Shown: positions 53,654 to 62,510 of the stretch, piece by piece
How positions within the stretch are numbered: the first letter of the stretch is position 1
How the letters are laid out: the number at the start of each line of letters is the position of its first letter
The notes under the pieces: model-generated
The model's database searches: none
What the model saw: the letters and a program-made list of their open reading frames with translations, nothing else
Told to the model about the DNA's origin: nothing
Translations under genes and position numbers: made by a program
NCBI GenBank assembly: GCA_004020645.1
Contig: SAQL01000021.1
Location: forward strand, 62,001 to 126,000
Direction of reading: 5' to 3'
Length of the DNA: 64,000 nucleotides
From: Mesorhizobium sp.
GTDB taxonomy: Bacteria > Pseudomonadota > Alphaproteobacteria > Rhizobiales > Rhizobiaceae

Positions 53654-54424
53654 CTAGAGAAGGCCGGCAATCCCGTCCCACAGAAGCTTGACCGCGACGA
53701 CCGCGACGGTTGCGTAGGTGAAGGGGTAGAACAGTTCCGCCCGCATCCGCCGGACCAGCCAGGCGCCGGCGATGGTCGAAAGCGGCGCCAGCGGCACCAG
53801 AACCGCCGACGCGGTCAGGTTGGTGGTGTCGAACTGTCCCAGCGCAAAATAGGGGATGAGCTTCAATGCGTTGGTGGCGGCAAAGAAGATTGCGGCGGTG
53901 CCCGACAGCACTTTCGGATCGAGCCGGATCGGCAGCGCATAGACCTGAAAGGGCGGGCCGCCGACATGGGCGACGAAGCTGGTGAAACCGGCGACCGTCC
54001 CCCAGAAGGCGGCAGCCGCGCGGTTGGGCTCGGCCGAGTGACCCGCACCGTGTCGCATCTGTAGAAAGACCCAGCGAAGCACGAAGATCATGGCCACCGC
54101 GCCGACAATCAGCCGCACCATTTCCGCTGTCACCAACGCCGCGGTCAGCCAGCCGAGGCCGATGCCGATCACCGCCCCCGGCATCATGTCCGTAAGCATC
54201 TTGCGGTCGTAGACACCCCACCATGTCCACACCGAGACGATGTCCATCAGGCACAGTATAGGGAGCAGGATGGCGGCGGCCTGCACCGGCGGCATGGCCA
54301 GCGCCATCAGCGGCACGCCGACGAAGCCGACCGCACCGCCAAAGCCGCCCTTGGACAGACCAACCAGGATGACGGCTGGAATGGCGGCGGCATAGAACCA
54401 GGGATCGAGCAGAAGACCTGACAT
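53654..54424 (-). CDS. TauE/SafE-family membrane transporter
   Basis: Read from ATG 54424, 256 residues (MSGLLLDPWFYAAAIPAVILVGLSKGGFGG). The longer reading frame to 54691 lacks a start site. It has about eight helices and the family signature GFGGAVGFVGVPLM near residue 28 and FTSFVAHVGGPPFQVYALP in the second half. Members are thought to move sulfoacetate, sulfite or other anions. No sulfonate-catabolic gene is near, so the substrate is unknown. Confidence 0.88.
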   Translation of the reverse strand: MSGLLLDPWFYAAAIPAVILVGLSKGGFGGAVGFVGVPLMALAMPPVQAAAILLPILCLMDIVSVWTWWGVYDRKMLTDMMPGAVIGIGLGWLTAALVTAEMVRLIVGAVAMIFVLRWVFLQMRHGAGHSAEPNRAAAAFWGTVAGFTSFVAHVGGPPFQVYALPIRLDPKVLSGTAAIFFAATNALKLIPYFALGQFDTTNLTASAVLVPLAPLSTIAGAWLVRRMRAELFYPFTYATVAVVAVKLLWDGIAGLL

Positions 54425-54536
54425 CGGCGGGGAGCAGTTGGAGGGAAAGCGTGTAGACGCTGGAATAGCCGATAAACCTTCGCGCCGCGACTGCAAATGT
54501 GCACGCGATGCGATGCGTCGTGAGTGCTGACGCCTG

Positions 54537-54995
54537 TTACGGTTTTGAGATGGCGGTTGCGGCGAGCGGCGGTGGGCGCCTGCGGATCGGCTGCGCCTTG
54601 ATGATGGCTGTGCTGGTTTCTGCCTTATCGGCGATACGGTCGAGAAGCTTATCGAGATCGCCGATCGAGCGAACGAACAGCCGGGCAACAAAGCAGTCGT
54701 CGCCCGTCACCTTGTCGCATTCGCCAAACTCCGGAGTCTCCTCAATCAGCTTCTGCACAATATGCAGCTTGCCCGGCAAGGGCCGGATGCGAACGATCGC
54801 CTGCAAGGTGTAGCCGAGCGCTTGCGGGTCGATCTCGATGGTGAAGGCCCGGATGACGCCGCGATCCTCAAGACGTCGAAGCCGCTCCGAAACGCTTGGC
54901 GATGACAACCCGACCTGCTGGGCCAGTTCCTTCAACGAGGTTCGCGAATCCTTGATCAGGATTTCGAGAAGACGTCGGTCCAGATCGTCCAGCAT
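54537..54995 (-). CDS. Lrp/AsnC-family transcriptional regulator
   Basis: The 152-residue protein has an N-terminal winged helix (DDLDRRLLEILIKDSRTSLKELAQQVGLSSPSVSERLRRLEDRGVI, parts given) and a C-terminal RAM domain with GDDCFVARLFVRSIGDLDKLLDRI. It should bind DNA as a dimer or octamer and sense an amino acid. It is divergent from an EamA exporter (55130-56077), so it most likely controls that exporter. The 134-bp space between them holds no obvious palindrome. Confidence 0.93.
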   Translation of the reverse strand: MLDDLDRRLLEILIKDSRTSLKELAQQVGLSSPSVSERLRRLEDRGVIRAFTIEIDPQALGYTLQAIVRIRPLPGKLHIVQKLIEETPEFGECDKVTGDDCFVARLFVRSIGDLDKLLDRIADKAETSTAIIKAQPIRRRPPPLAATAISKP

Positions 54996-55129
54996 TTAAC
55001 ATTCCCAAGGAGAAGGCCGTCGTCACCTTATTTAATTAGGCACGACTGGCATATCACCTCGCGCGAATTATAGAAAGCGCTGATGCGGCATGGGATTATC
55101 AACCATCAGCGTTTCGAGAGGCAATCTTC

Positions 55130-56077
55130 ATGGACAGCACGGTGCGTGGCACGGTCGAAATGACGGCCGCAATGGTGATCCTCGGCACAATCGGATGGTT
55201 CGTCGTCATGTCGGGCGAGCCCATCATGGACGTCGTCTTCTGGCGCTGCGCCTTCGGCGCGATAACGCTGCTGATCATCTGCGCTGCCCTGGGGCTGCTG
55301 CGCGGCAGGCTGTCGCTGCGCATCGTGGGGATCGCTGCTCTCGGTGGCACGGCCATCGTCATCAACTGGTTGCTGCTGTTCAGCTCGTTTTCCCGCGCCT
55401 CGATCTCGATCGCCACGGCAGTCTACAACACGCAGCCCTTCATGCTGGTCGGCTTTGGCGCCCTCTTCTTCTCAGAGCGGCTGACCATGACAAAGCTGGC
55501 CTGGCTTGGCATCGCCTTCGCGGGCATGCTGCTGATCGTGCAAGGCTCGCCTGATGTGGGTCCAGATGCAGGCCCCAATACAGGCCCCAATACAGGCATA
55601 GGCAATGTCGGTACGGATTATTTTATCGGTATCGCGATGGCGCTGGGTGCGGCTTTCTTCTGGGCCGTCGCCGCCATCGTCACCAAGAAGCTCAAAGGCA
55701 CGCCACCACACCTGATCGCCCTGATCCAGGTCTGCGTCGGCGTCGTCATGCTGGCACCCTTCGCCAACCTTTCCCACCTTCCCGCCGATGCGTGGAGCTG
55801 GAGCATGCTGGCGACGCTTGGCGTCGTCCATACCGGTCTGATGTACATCCTGATGTACGGCGCCATTCAGAAACTGCCGACGCATCTGCAGGGGTCGCTG
55901 TCCTTCATCTACCCTGTGGTCGCGATCTTGGTCGATGTCGTCGCCTTCGGCCACCGGCTGCATCCGGCGCAGATCGTCGGCGCCGCCGCCATCCTGGTCG
56001 CCGCCGCCGGCATGAATCTCGGCTGGACACTGTGGAAATCGAAGACACCAGCCGAGAGCACCCAGGCAATCAAGTGA
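55130..56077 (+). CDS. EamA/DMT-superfamily exporter with a low-complexity loop
   Basis: The 315-residue protein has two EamA repeats and about ten helices. At the joint of the repeats (about 140-162) it carries an insertion GPDAGPNTGPNTGIGNVG encoded by a tandem 12-bp repeat (55570-55600); most family members have only a short linker there. The second repeat has LGAAFFWAVAAIVTKKL and LPTHLQGSLSFIYPVVAILVDV. It is divergent from an Lrp regulator, which points to an amino-acid efflux role. Confidence 0.9.
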   Translation: MDSTVRGTVEMTAAMVILGTIGWFVVMSGEPIMDVVFWRCAFGAITLLIICAALGLLRGRLSLRIVGIAALGGTAIVINWLLLFSSFSRASISIATAVYNTQPFMLVGFGALFFSERLTMTKLAWLGIAFAGMLLIVQGSPDVGPDAGPNTGPNTGIGNVGTDYFIGIAMALGAAFFWAVAAIVTKKLKGTPPHLIALIQVCVGVVMLAPFANLSHLPADAWSWSMLATLGVVHTGLMYILMYGAIQKLPTHLQGSLSFIYPVVAILVDVVAFGHRLHPAQIVGAAAILVAAAGMNLGWTLWKSKTPAESTQAIK

Positions 56078-56211
56078 AGCAGGAACGTCGCCGGACGACA
56101 ACCATGTGCCAATGATCCTGGTCCGCCCGCCTGTTCAAGGCCGGCACTTTGCTCTATGCCGCAATGCAACCATCTTCGCCCGGCATAGGCGAAAACCGGG
56201 ATCGAAAACCA

Positions 56212-56859
56212 ATGAATGACGCAAAGCCTCCAAATCGCTGCCGCATCGTGCTGATCGCGCCACCGGGCGTGCCGGCTGAGCGCATCGGCGCGGCGTTCGA
56301 GGGCGGCGACGTCGCCTCGCTCATCCTGCCCGAAAACGGCATGGACGAGGCCTCCTTCCAGGCGTTCGCCGAACAGATCGTGCCGGTGGCGCAAGCGGCA
56401 GGCGTTGCCGTCGTGATTGCCGGCGACACCCGCATCGCCGGCCGCGTCCAGGCCGATGGCATCCATGTCGAAGTCGGCAAGGCCGAACTCGCCGAGACGA
56501 TCGAACGTTTTCAGGCAAAAATGATGGTCGGCACCGGCGGCGCCAAGACCCGCGACGATGCGCTGGAACTCGGCGAGCTCAGGCCCGACTACATCTTCTT
56601 CGGCCGCTTCGGCTACGACAACAAGCCGGAGCCGCACCCACGCAACCTGTCGCTGGGGCAATGGTGGGCGGATGTGATCCAGATTCCCTGCATCGTCATG
56701 GCCGGGTCCGACATCGCTTCGGTGGAAGCGGTGGCTGCCACCGGCGCCGAATTCGTGGCGCTGTCCAGCGCCGTCTTTGCCGACGGCGTCGACCCAAAGA
56801 TGGCAGTCGCCAGCGCCAATGCGCTACTCGACGACACCGCGCCGCGCTTCGAGGACTGA
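56212..56859 (+). CDS. ThiE-like (thiamine phosphate synthase superfamily) protein
   Basis: The 215-residue protein is read from ATG 56212 (MNDAKPPNRCRIVLIAP). The fold is a TIM barrel with IVLIAPPGV, VIAGDTRIAGRVQADGIHVEVG, MVGTGGAKTRDDALELGELRPDYIFFGRFG and a final VAATGAEFVALSSAVF phosphate-binding loop. Two canonical ThiE marks differ: the DGVHLGQ segment reads DGIHVEVG, and the GxSTHS-like turn reads GTGGAKTRDD. So it may not be a true ThiE. The stop lies one base before the next gene's GTG, so the two are probably coupled. Confidence 0.75.
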   Translation: MNDAKPPNRCRIVLIAPPGVPAERIGAAFEGGDVASLILPENGMDEASFQAFAEQIVPVAQAAGVAVVIAGDTRIAGRVQADGIHVEVGKAELAETIERFQAKMMVGTGGAKTRDDALELGELRPDYIFFGRFGYDNKPEPHPRNLSLGQWWADVIQIPCIVMAGSDIASVEAVAATGAEFVALSSAVFADGVDPKMAVASANALLDDTAPRFED

Positions 56860-56860
56860 C

Positions 56861-57892
56861 GTGCCTGCGCGAATAATCCTTTTCAGTGCTGTCCTTGCGG
56901 TGCTCACGGTGCGGGCCGCCGTGGCGGAAACCGTCCCGTTGCCGCAAGCCAAGCCGGACATTGGTGCAAAGACGGACAAGCCGATCGTCACGCCGCTGCC
57001 GCAGCCCGCCACCACGGCCCCGCTGCCGTCCGCCGACGCCATCAATCCCGACCGCTTCGGTGCAAAGCCGTCGGATTCTGCCTATGGCGCCTTCCAGCGC
57101 GGCCTTTACAAGACGGCCTACAACCTCGCCTTGGTCCGCGCCCAGAACGGCGATCCGGCGGCGCAGACATTGGTCGCCGAGATATTGTCGCGCGGTCTTG
57201 GCGTGCCGGTCGACGCGGCGGAGGCGGCAAAGTGGTACGCGCTTGCCGCCGAGCAGGGCATACCGGAATCGCAGTTCCAGTACGCGCTGATGCTGCTCGA
57301 TGGCCGCTACGTCAAGAAGGACGAAAAGGGGGCCTACGCGCTGATGCAGGCCGCCGCCGAGGCCGGAAACCGTCTGGCGCAGTTCAATTTCGCGCAGCTG
57401 CTGGTCCAGCAGGACCCCGGCGATGCCGGCATCGCAAAGGCCGTGTCCTACTATCAGCGCGCCGCCGGCACCGGCCTTGCCGACGCGCAATATGCGATGG
57501 CGCAGGTCTATGCCAATGGCGTCGGCGGCAAGCCGCGCGACGATGTCCAGGCCCGAGGCCTGCTGGCGCAGGCAGCACGGCAGAACTACGATACGGCACA
57601 GATCGATCTCGCCGCCTGGATGATCGAGGGACGTGGTGGCGCCCGTGACCTGAAGTCTGCGTTCGGCTGGATGAAACAGGCCGCCGAAGGCGGCAATGTC
57701 GCCGCCCAGAACCGCCTCGCCAAGCTTTACATGGGCGGCATCGGCACCGATCCGGATCCGATCCTTGCCGGCGCTTGGTACGTCGTCGCCCGTCGCGCCG
57801 GGCTCATCGATCCGCAGATGGACGATTTTCTTCAAGGCTTGACCGACGACCAGACGAAGCAGGCGCTGCAGAAGGCCAACCGCCTGCCCTGA
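56861..57892 (+). CDS. Sel1-repeat (TPR-like) secreted protein
   Basis: The 343-residue protein is read from GTG 56861, one base after the preceding stop; the longer reading frame from 56777 would overlap the ThiE-like gene. A signal peptide (1-22, ending AVAE) is followed by a Pro-rich segment and then about six Sel1-like repeats, with repeated forms such as AAKWYALAAEQGIPESQFQYALML, AISYYQRAAGTGLADAQYAMAQVYANG and FGWMKQAAEGGNVAAQNRLAKLYMGG (short parts). Such proteins hold envelope complexes or exopolysaccharide machinery. The partner is not known. Confidence 0.9.
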   Translation: MPARIILFSAVLAVLTVRAAVAETVPLPQAKPDIGAKTDKPIVTPLPQPATTAPLPSADAINPDRFGAKPSDSAYGAFQRGLYKTAYNLALVRAQNGDPAAQTLVAEILSRGLGVPVDAAEAAKWYALAAEQGIPESQFQYALMLLDGRYVKKDEKGAYALMQAAAEAGNRLAQFNFAQLLVQQDPGDAGIAKAVSYYQRAAGTGLADAQYAMAQVYANGVGGKPRDDVQARGLLAQAARQNYDTAQIDLAAWMIEGRGGARDLKSAFGWMKQAAEGGNVAAQNRLAKLYMGGIGTDPDPILAGAWYVVARRAGLIDPQMDDFLQGLTDDQTKQALQKANRLP

Positions 57893-58066
57893 GATGCCGC
57901 AGATTGTCGGCATCTGGCGGCAGCGCAGATAGGCATCTTGCCTGGGAACTGCGGCCGCCACGGCTCAGGCCTCTCTTGCCTCGCTCCCTTGCCTCTTCCG
58001 GCAATTTGTGGTCTTGGAGGCCGAAATCGCCCATTGGGCGAAAATCTCATTCCGGATCACATCATT

Positions 58067-58633
58067 ATGGCCAAGATCAATGGCAACGAACTCCGTCCCG
58101 GCAACGTCATCGAGCACGATGGCGGCCTTTGGGTGGCGGTCAGAACCAACGCTGTCAAACCAGGCAAGGGCGGCGCCTATAACCAGGTCGAGCTGAAGAA
58201 CCTGATCAACGGCACCAAGCTCAATGAGCGTTTCCGCTCCGCCGAAACCGTTGAACAGATCCGGCTGGAGATGAAGGATTTCTCCTTCCTTTACGAGCAG
58301 GGCGAAGCGCTGGTGTTCATGGACACCGAAAGCTACGAGCAGCTTGAATTGCAAAAGGATTTCGTCGGCGATCGCGCTGCCTTCCTGCAGGACGGCATGA
58401 TGGTGACGGTCCAGCTCTATGATGAAAGGCCGATCGGCATTTCGCTGCCTGACCAGGTGACGCTGACCATCACCGAGGCCGATCCGGTGGTGAAGGGCCA
58501 GACGGCCGCCTCATCCTATAAGCCGGCGATGCTGGAAAACGGCATCCGCGTGCTGGTGCCGCCGTTCATCGGTTCGGGCGAGCGCATCATCGTCGACACC
58601 AACGAAATCACTTACGTGCGCCGCGCCGACTAA
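58067..58633 (+). CDS. efp: Elongation factor P
   Basis: The 188-residue protein is read from ATG 58067 (MAKINGNELRPGNVI); upstream in-frame starts from 57938 precede the family start. Lys34 in KPGKGGAYNQVE is the modification site used by EpmA/EpmB-type enzymes. The later OB domains have VGDRAAFLQDGMMVTVQLYDERPIGISLPDQV and the end VLVPPFIGSGERIIVDT (parts given). EF-P relieves stalling at polyproline. A family B repeat follows just after the stop. Confidence 0.97.
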   Translation: MAKINGNELRPGNVIEHDGGLWVAVRTNAVKPGKGGAYNQVELKNLINGTKLNERFRSAETVEQIRLEMKDFSFLYEQGEALVFMDTESYEQLELQKDFVGDRAAFLQDGMMVTVQLYDERPIGISLPDQVTLTITEADPVVKGQTAASSYKPAMLENGIRVLVPPFIGSGERIIVDTNEITYVRRAD

Positions 58634-58679
58634 GGCATGATCCCAAAAAGTTGCAGACTTTTTGGATAAGATCATGCCT
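58634..58679. repeat. Dispersed palindromic repeat, family B variant
   Basis: GGCATGATC-CCAAAAAGT-TGCAG-ACTTTTTGG-ATAA-GATCATGCC with near perfect arms. It starts directly after the efp stop and may end its transcript. Confidence 0.8.
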
Positions 58680-58729
58680 CAAAGCAAATAGGCCCGGCAG
58701 CAGGAAGAAGCGCAGCAGGAAGAAGTACT

Positions 58730-59530
58730 ATGGCGCGTTCCGCAATCCTCAATGTAATGGTCCAGGCCGCCATGAAGGCCGGCCGCTCGCTGTCGCGCGA
58801 TTTCGGCGAAGTACAGAACCTGCAGGTCTCGATGAAGGGGCCGGGCGATTATGTTAGCCAAGCCGACCGCAAGGCAGAAGAAATACTCTTCACCGAGCTC
58901 ACGAAGGCGCGGCCGGGCTACGCCTTCCTGATGGAGGAGCGCGGCCTGATCGAAGGCGAAGACGGCCAGCACCGCTGGATCGTCGACCCGCTCGACGGCA
59001 CCACCAATTTCCTGCACGGCATTCCGCTCTTCGCCATCTCGATCGCGCTGGAGCGCCAGGGCCAGATCGTCGCCGGCGTCGTCTACAATCCGGCGATGGA
59101 CGAACTCTACACCGCCGAGCGCGGCGGCGGCGCCTTCATGAACGACCGCCGGCTGCGGGTCGCCGGCCGCACCAAGCTGATCGACACGGTGATCGGCTGC
59201 GGCGTGCCGCATCTCGGGCGCGGCCAGCATGGCAATTTCCTGGTCGAGCTGCGCAACGTGATGGCCGAAGTCTCGGGCGTGCGCCGCCTCGGCTCCGCCT
59301 CGCTCGATCTCGCCTACGTCGCTGCCGGCCGCATGGACGGGTTCTGGGAAACCGGCCTGTCGGCCTGGGACGTCGCCGCCGGCATCCTGCTGATCCGCGA
59401 GGCGGGCGGCTTCATCTCCGACTTCGCCGGCGGGCAGAACATGCTGGATGGCGGCTCGATCGTCGTCGGCAACGAGATCATCCAGCGTGCGCTGTTGAAG
59501 ACCGTCAGGAAGCCGGTGGCGCCGCGCTAG
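58730..59530 (+). CDS. suhB: Inositol monophosphatase family protein SuhB
   Basis: The 266-residue protein has the metal-binding triad EERG...DPLDGTTNFLHGIP (about 65-98) and WDVAAGILLIREAGG (about 215-229), the standard inositol monophosphatase/SuhB pattern. Length is typical. In enterobacteria SuhB also works in rRNA antitermination; rhizobial SuhB has mostly metabolic annotation. The space upstream (58680-58729) is short and shows no conserved suhB RNA. Confidence 0.93.
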   Translation: MARSAILNVMVQAAMKAGRSLSRDFGEVQNLQVSMKGPGDYVSQADRKAEEILFTELTKARPGYAFLMEERGLIEGEDGQHRWIVDPLDGTTNFLHGIPLFAISIALERQGQIVAGVVYNPAMDELYTAERGGGAFMNDRRLRVAGRTKLIDTVIGCGVPHLGRGQHGNFLVELRNVMAEVSGVRRLGSASLDLAYVAAGRMDGFWETGLSAWDVAAGILLIREAGGFISDFAGGQNMLDGGSIVVGNEIIQRALLKTVRKPVAPR

Positions 59531-59633
59531 GCTCTAGCGGACTTGGCGCGCTGAACCGCCGCAGTCGCAAAACCGCAACCAAAGCTTGAAATATTGTCCG
59601 GCATCCGCCCAGATAAGGGATGCAGGATCATTC

Positions 59634-60338
59634 ATGACGCACATCGGCCCAAAGTCCCACATCGAGATATCCCGGATCGAAATCCCCTTCATGGGACGCT
59701 GGCACTATTCGCGCGCCGAAATGATCGCCGACGGCATCGTCCATGCGGTGGGCATCGTGCTCGCCATTGCCGCTGGCTCGACGCTGCTGGCGCTGGCTGC
59801 CTTCCATGCCGGTCCGGGCGAATATATCGCCGCCGCTTTCTACGTGGTTTCGCTGCTCGCCGTGCTGTCGGTGTCGCTGGCCTACAATCTTTGGCCGGTG
59901 TCGCCGGCCAAGTGGATATTGCGGCGCTTCGACCATGCCGCGATCTATCTGCTGATCGCCGCGACCTACACACCTTTCCTCGCCCAGCTCGACGGCTCGC
60001 CGCTGGCCGTCTCGATGATCGTCCTGGTCTGGGTCGCTGCAGCGATCGGCATCGCCATCAAAGTGCTTCTTCCCGGCCGCTTCGACCGGCTGGCGGTCGT
60101 CTTCTATCTCGCCATCGGCTGGAGCGGCATCGTTCTTGTCGAGCCGCTCGTCCAGACATTGCCGACGACATCGATCGCGCTGATCGTTGCCGGCGGCATC
60201 GTCTATTCCTGCGGCGTCATCTTCTTCGCCTGGAAAGGCCTGCGCTTCCACAATGCGCTGTGGCACGGCTTTGTCGTCACCGGCGCCGGCCTGCATTTGG
60301 CCGCCATGGTTGACTGCCTGGTCATCAACCGGCTCTGA
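59634..60338 (+). CDS. Hemolysin III / PAQR-family membrane protein
   Basis: Read from ATG 59634, 234 residues. It has seven helices. The first part has YSRAEMIADGIVHAVGIVLAI with the His that begins the family's conserved D-H pattern, then YLLIAATYTPFL and, at the end, NALWHGFVVTGAGLHLAAM with the HxxxH motif. PAQR/hemolysin III proteins have a buried zinc site and may act as membrane ceramidases or regulators. The function is not known in bacteria. Confidence 0.9.
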   Translation: MTHIGPKSHIEISRIEIPFMGRWHYSRAEMIADGIVHAVGIVLAIAAGSTLLALAAFHAGPGEYIAAAFYVVSLLAVLSVSLAYNLWPVSPAKWILRRFDHAAIYLLIAATYTPFLAQLDGSPLAVSMIVLVWVAAAIGIAIKVLLPGRFDRLAVVFYLAIGWSGIVLVEPLVQTLPTTSIALIVAGGIVYSCGVIFFAWKGLRFHNALWHGFVVTGAGLHLAAMVDCLVINRL

Positions 60339-60451
60339 CGCCAATGGTCCGCTTGGCAATATTGCCATGCGCCATTCAATTTGGTCACAATTGCGTTTAG
60401 AGTCGCCGTCAAACGTGAATTGGCGGCGGCGGCATCGGAAACGGGGCACGG

Positions 60452-61477
60452 ATGGCTTTACTCAAATCCTTCGGCATGGGCAGGCGCTCCGACGTGCTGA
60501 TGTACGATCCGCACAAATTGTCGAGCCCGCAGGTCTTTCTCCTGACCATGGTCATCTTCCTGATGATCGTCGCCTTCATCGCCGCCATCCTCACCCGTCA
60601 GATCTCAAGCGCCTTTGCCACAAATCCCGGTCTCAACGGCCTGATCATCGGCGTGCTTGTGGTCGGCATCCTGCTGGCCTTCGTGCAGGTCGGCCGGCTG
60701 TTTCGCGAAGTGCGCTGGGTCAACTCATTTCGGGCCGGCTCCGAAACCACCGAACCGGTGCTGCTGGCGCCGATGAAGGCGATGATCGGCCGCTCGCCGA
60801 CGATCGCCTTCTCGACCAGCTCGATGCGCACCATGCTCGATTCGATCGCCACCCGCCTCGACGAAAGCCGCGACACCTCGCGCTATCTTGTCGGGCTGCT
60901 GGTGTTCCTTGGCCTGCTTGGCACCTTCTGGGGCCTGCTCAACACGATCGGCTCGATCCGCGAAACCATCGACTCGCTCGATCCCGGCACCGGCGATGCC
61001 GCCGCCGTGCTCGAATCGCTGAAGCAGGGGCTTACCGCGCCGCTGGCCGGCATGGGCACCGCCTTCTCGTCGTCGCTGTTTGGCCTGTCCGGTTCCCTGG
61101 TGCTCGGCTTCCTCGACCTGCAGGCTGGCCGCGCCCAGACACGCTTCTACACCGAGCTCGAAAACTGGCTGTCCTCGGTCACCGACCTGTCCTCCGACAT
61201 CGTCGTCGCCGAACCGCCCAAGGTCGAGTCCTCCGACGAGATCCGCGTCCTGTCGGAAAGACTGCGCACTATGCAAGAGAACGGCGGCGGCGCCAATCCG
61301 CGTGTCGCCACCGCGATGGCCAACCTTGCCGACGGCATTTCGGGCCTGGTCAAGAACATGCGCTCGGAGCAGCAGATCATGCGCGACTGGGTCGAGGCCC
61401 AGTCGGACGAGCAGAAGGCGATGCGCAACACTCTGGAGAAGATCGCCGACGCCCTGAAGAAGACTGGAGTCCATTAG
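60452..61477 (+). CDS. MotA/TolQ/ExbB-like channel protein
   Basis: The 341-residue protein has four predicted helices at about 28-48, 62-82, 146-167 and 200-222. The last pair has LLVFLGLLGTFWGLLNTIG and AGMGTAFSSSLFGLSGSLVLGFLDL, the MotA/TolQ/ExbB ion-channel core. A cytoplasmic loop lies between helices 2 and 3, and a long helical C-terminal tail follows (about 225-341). It has no flagellar genes nearby. It is followed by one base, then by the MotB/OmpA-like partner at 61479, so both are coupled. Confidence 0.85.
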   Translation: MALLKSFGMGRRSDVLMYDPHKLSSPQVFLLTMVIFLMIVAFIAAILTRQISSAFATNPGLNGLIIGVLVVGILLAFVQVGRLFREVRWVNSFRAGSETTEPVLLAPMKAMIGRSPTIAFSTSSMRTMLDSIATRLDESRDTSRYLVGLLVFLGLLGTFWGLLNTIGSIRETIDSLDPGTGDAAAVLESLKQGLTAPLAGMGTAFSSSLFGLSGSLVLGFLDLQAGRAQTRFYTELENWLSSVTDLSSDIVVAEPPKVESSDEIRVLSERLRTMQENGGGANPRVATAMANLADGISGLVKNMRSEQQIMRDWVEAQSDEQKAMRNTLEKIADALKKTGVH

Positions 61478-61478
61478 C

Positions 61479-62510
61479 ATGGCTCTCGCCAAGAGCCGGC
61501 GTACCGATCGCCGTATCGATTACTGGCCGGGCTTCGTCGACGCGCTGTCGACGTTGCTGCTCGCGATCATGTTCCTGCTCACCGTTTTCGTGCTGGCGCA
61601 GTTCCTGCTCGGCCGCGAAATCTCCGGCAAGGACACGGTGCTCAACCGCCTCAATTCGCAGATCAACGAACTGACCCAGCTTCTGGCGCTGGAGCGCTCG
61701 ACGACGCAGGACAAGGAAGATTCGCTCGCCAATTTGCAGGCGTCGCTGTCGGCGTCGGAGGCGGAAAAAAGCCGGCTCGAGCAATTGCTGGCGCAAGGCG
61801 CCGGTGCCGGCGACGCGGCCAACCAGCGCGCCACGGCGCTTTCGGGCGAACTCGACAACCAGCGCCAAATCAGCCAGCAGGCGCTGAGCCAGGTTGAAAT
61901 CCTCAACCAGCAGATCTCGGCGCTGCGCAGGCAGATCGGAGCGCTCGAAGAGGCGCTCAACGTGTCCGAAGCGCGCGATCGCGAGTCCAACACCAAGATC
62001 GCCGATCTCGGCCGCCGCCTGAACGTCGCGCTGGCCCAACGTGTGCAGGAACTGAACCGCTACCGGTCCGACTTCTTCGGGCGCCTGCGCGAAATCCTCG
62101 CCGACCGCGAGAACATCCGCATCGTCGGCGACCGTTTCGTCTTCCAGTCGGAAGTGCTTTTCCCGACAGGCTCCGAAGTGATCAACGATGCCGGCAAGGA
62201 CGAGATGAAGAAGCTCGCCGGCGCCATCATCGACCTGCAGAAGGAGATCCCGCCGGAGATCAACTGGGTGCTGCGCGTCGACGGCCACACCGACGACAAG
62301 CCGCTGTCAGGCACCGGCCGCTACCGCGACAATTGGGAATTGTCGACCGCGCGCTCGACCTCGGTGGTGAAGTTCCTGATTGAGAACGGCGTGCCGGCCA
62401 ACCGGCTGGTTGCGGCCGGCTTCGGCGAATTCCAGCCGCTCGACCCCGCCGACACCGAAGATGCGCGCAACAAGAACCGCCGCATCGAGCTGAAACTGAC
62501 CGAGCGCTGA
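61479..62510 (+). CDS. MotB/OmpA-like peptidoglycan-binding protein with coiled coil
   Basis: The 343-residue protein has one transmembrane helix (about 20-42: VDALSTLLLAIMFLLTVFVLA) with Asp21 in a MotB-like position, a long coiled coil (about 50-185) with many Leu/Ala/Glu/Gln heptads, and a C-terminal OmpA domain (about 205-343) with FVFQSEVLFPTGSEVINDAG and RVDGHTDDKPLSGTGRYRDNWELSTARSTSVVKFL. This is the shape of a stator anchored to peptidoglycan. With the preceding channel it forms a complete MotAB-like pair with an unusually long coiled coil. Confidence 0.88.
   Translation: MALAKSRRTDRRIDYWPGFVDALSTLLLAIMFLLTVFVLAQFLLGREISGKDTVLNRLNSQINELTQLLALERSTTQDKEDSLANLQASLSASEAEKSRLEQLLAQGAGAGDAANQRATALSGELDNQRQISQQALSQVEILNQQISALRRQIGALEEALNVSEARDRESNTKIADLGRRLNVALAQRVQELNRYRSDFFGRLREILADRENIRIVGDRFVFQSEVLFPTGSEVINDAGKDEMKKLAGAIIDLQKEIPPEINWVLRVDGHTDDKPLSGTGRYRDNWELSTARSTSVVKFLIENGVPANRLVAAGFGEFQPLDPADTEDARNKNRRIELKLTER

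Noticed and set aside
52854..54254. 466-codon open frame across the DUF2269 and TauE-like genes
   Set aside because: It runs against one gene and out of frame with the other, both of which have good starts and family features. It shows no domain.
58680..58729. suhB leader RNA upstream of suhB
   Set aside because: The space is only about 50 bp after the repeat and shows no conserved structured RNA.
60452..62510. Zorya-type phage-defence operon
   Set aside because: ZorA/ZorB-like channel and OmpA shape is present, but there is no ZorC/ZorD or ZorE partner next to it, and the neighbours are housekeeping genes.
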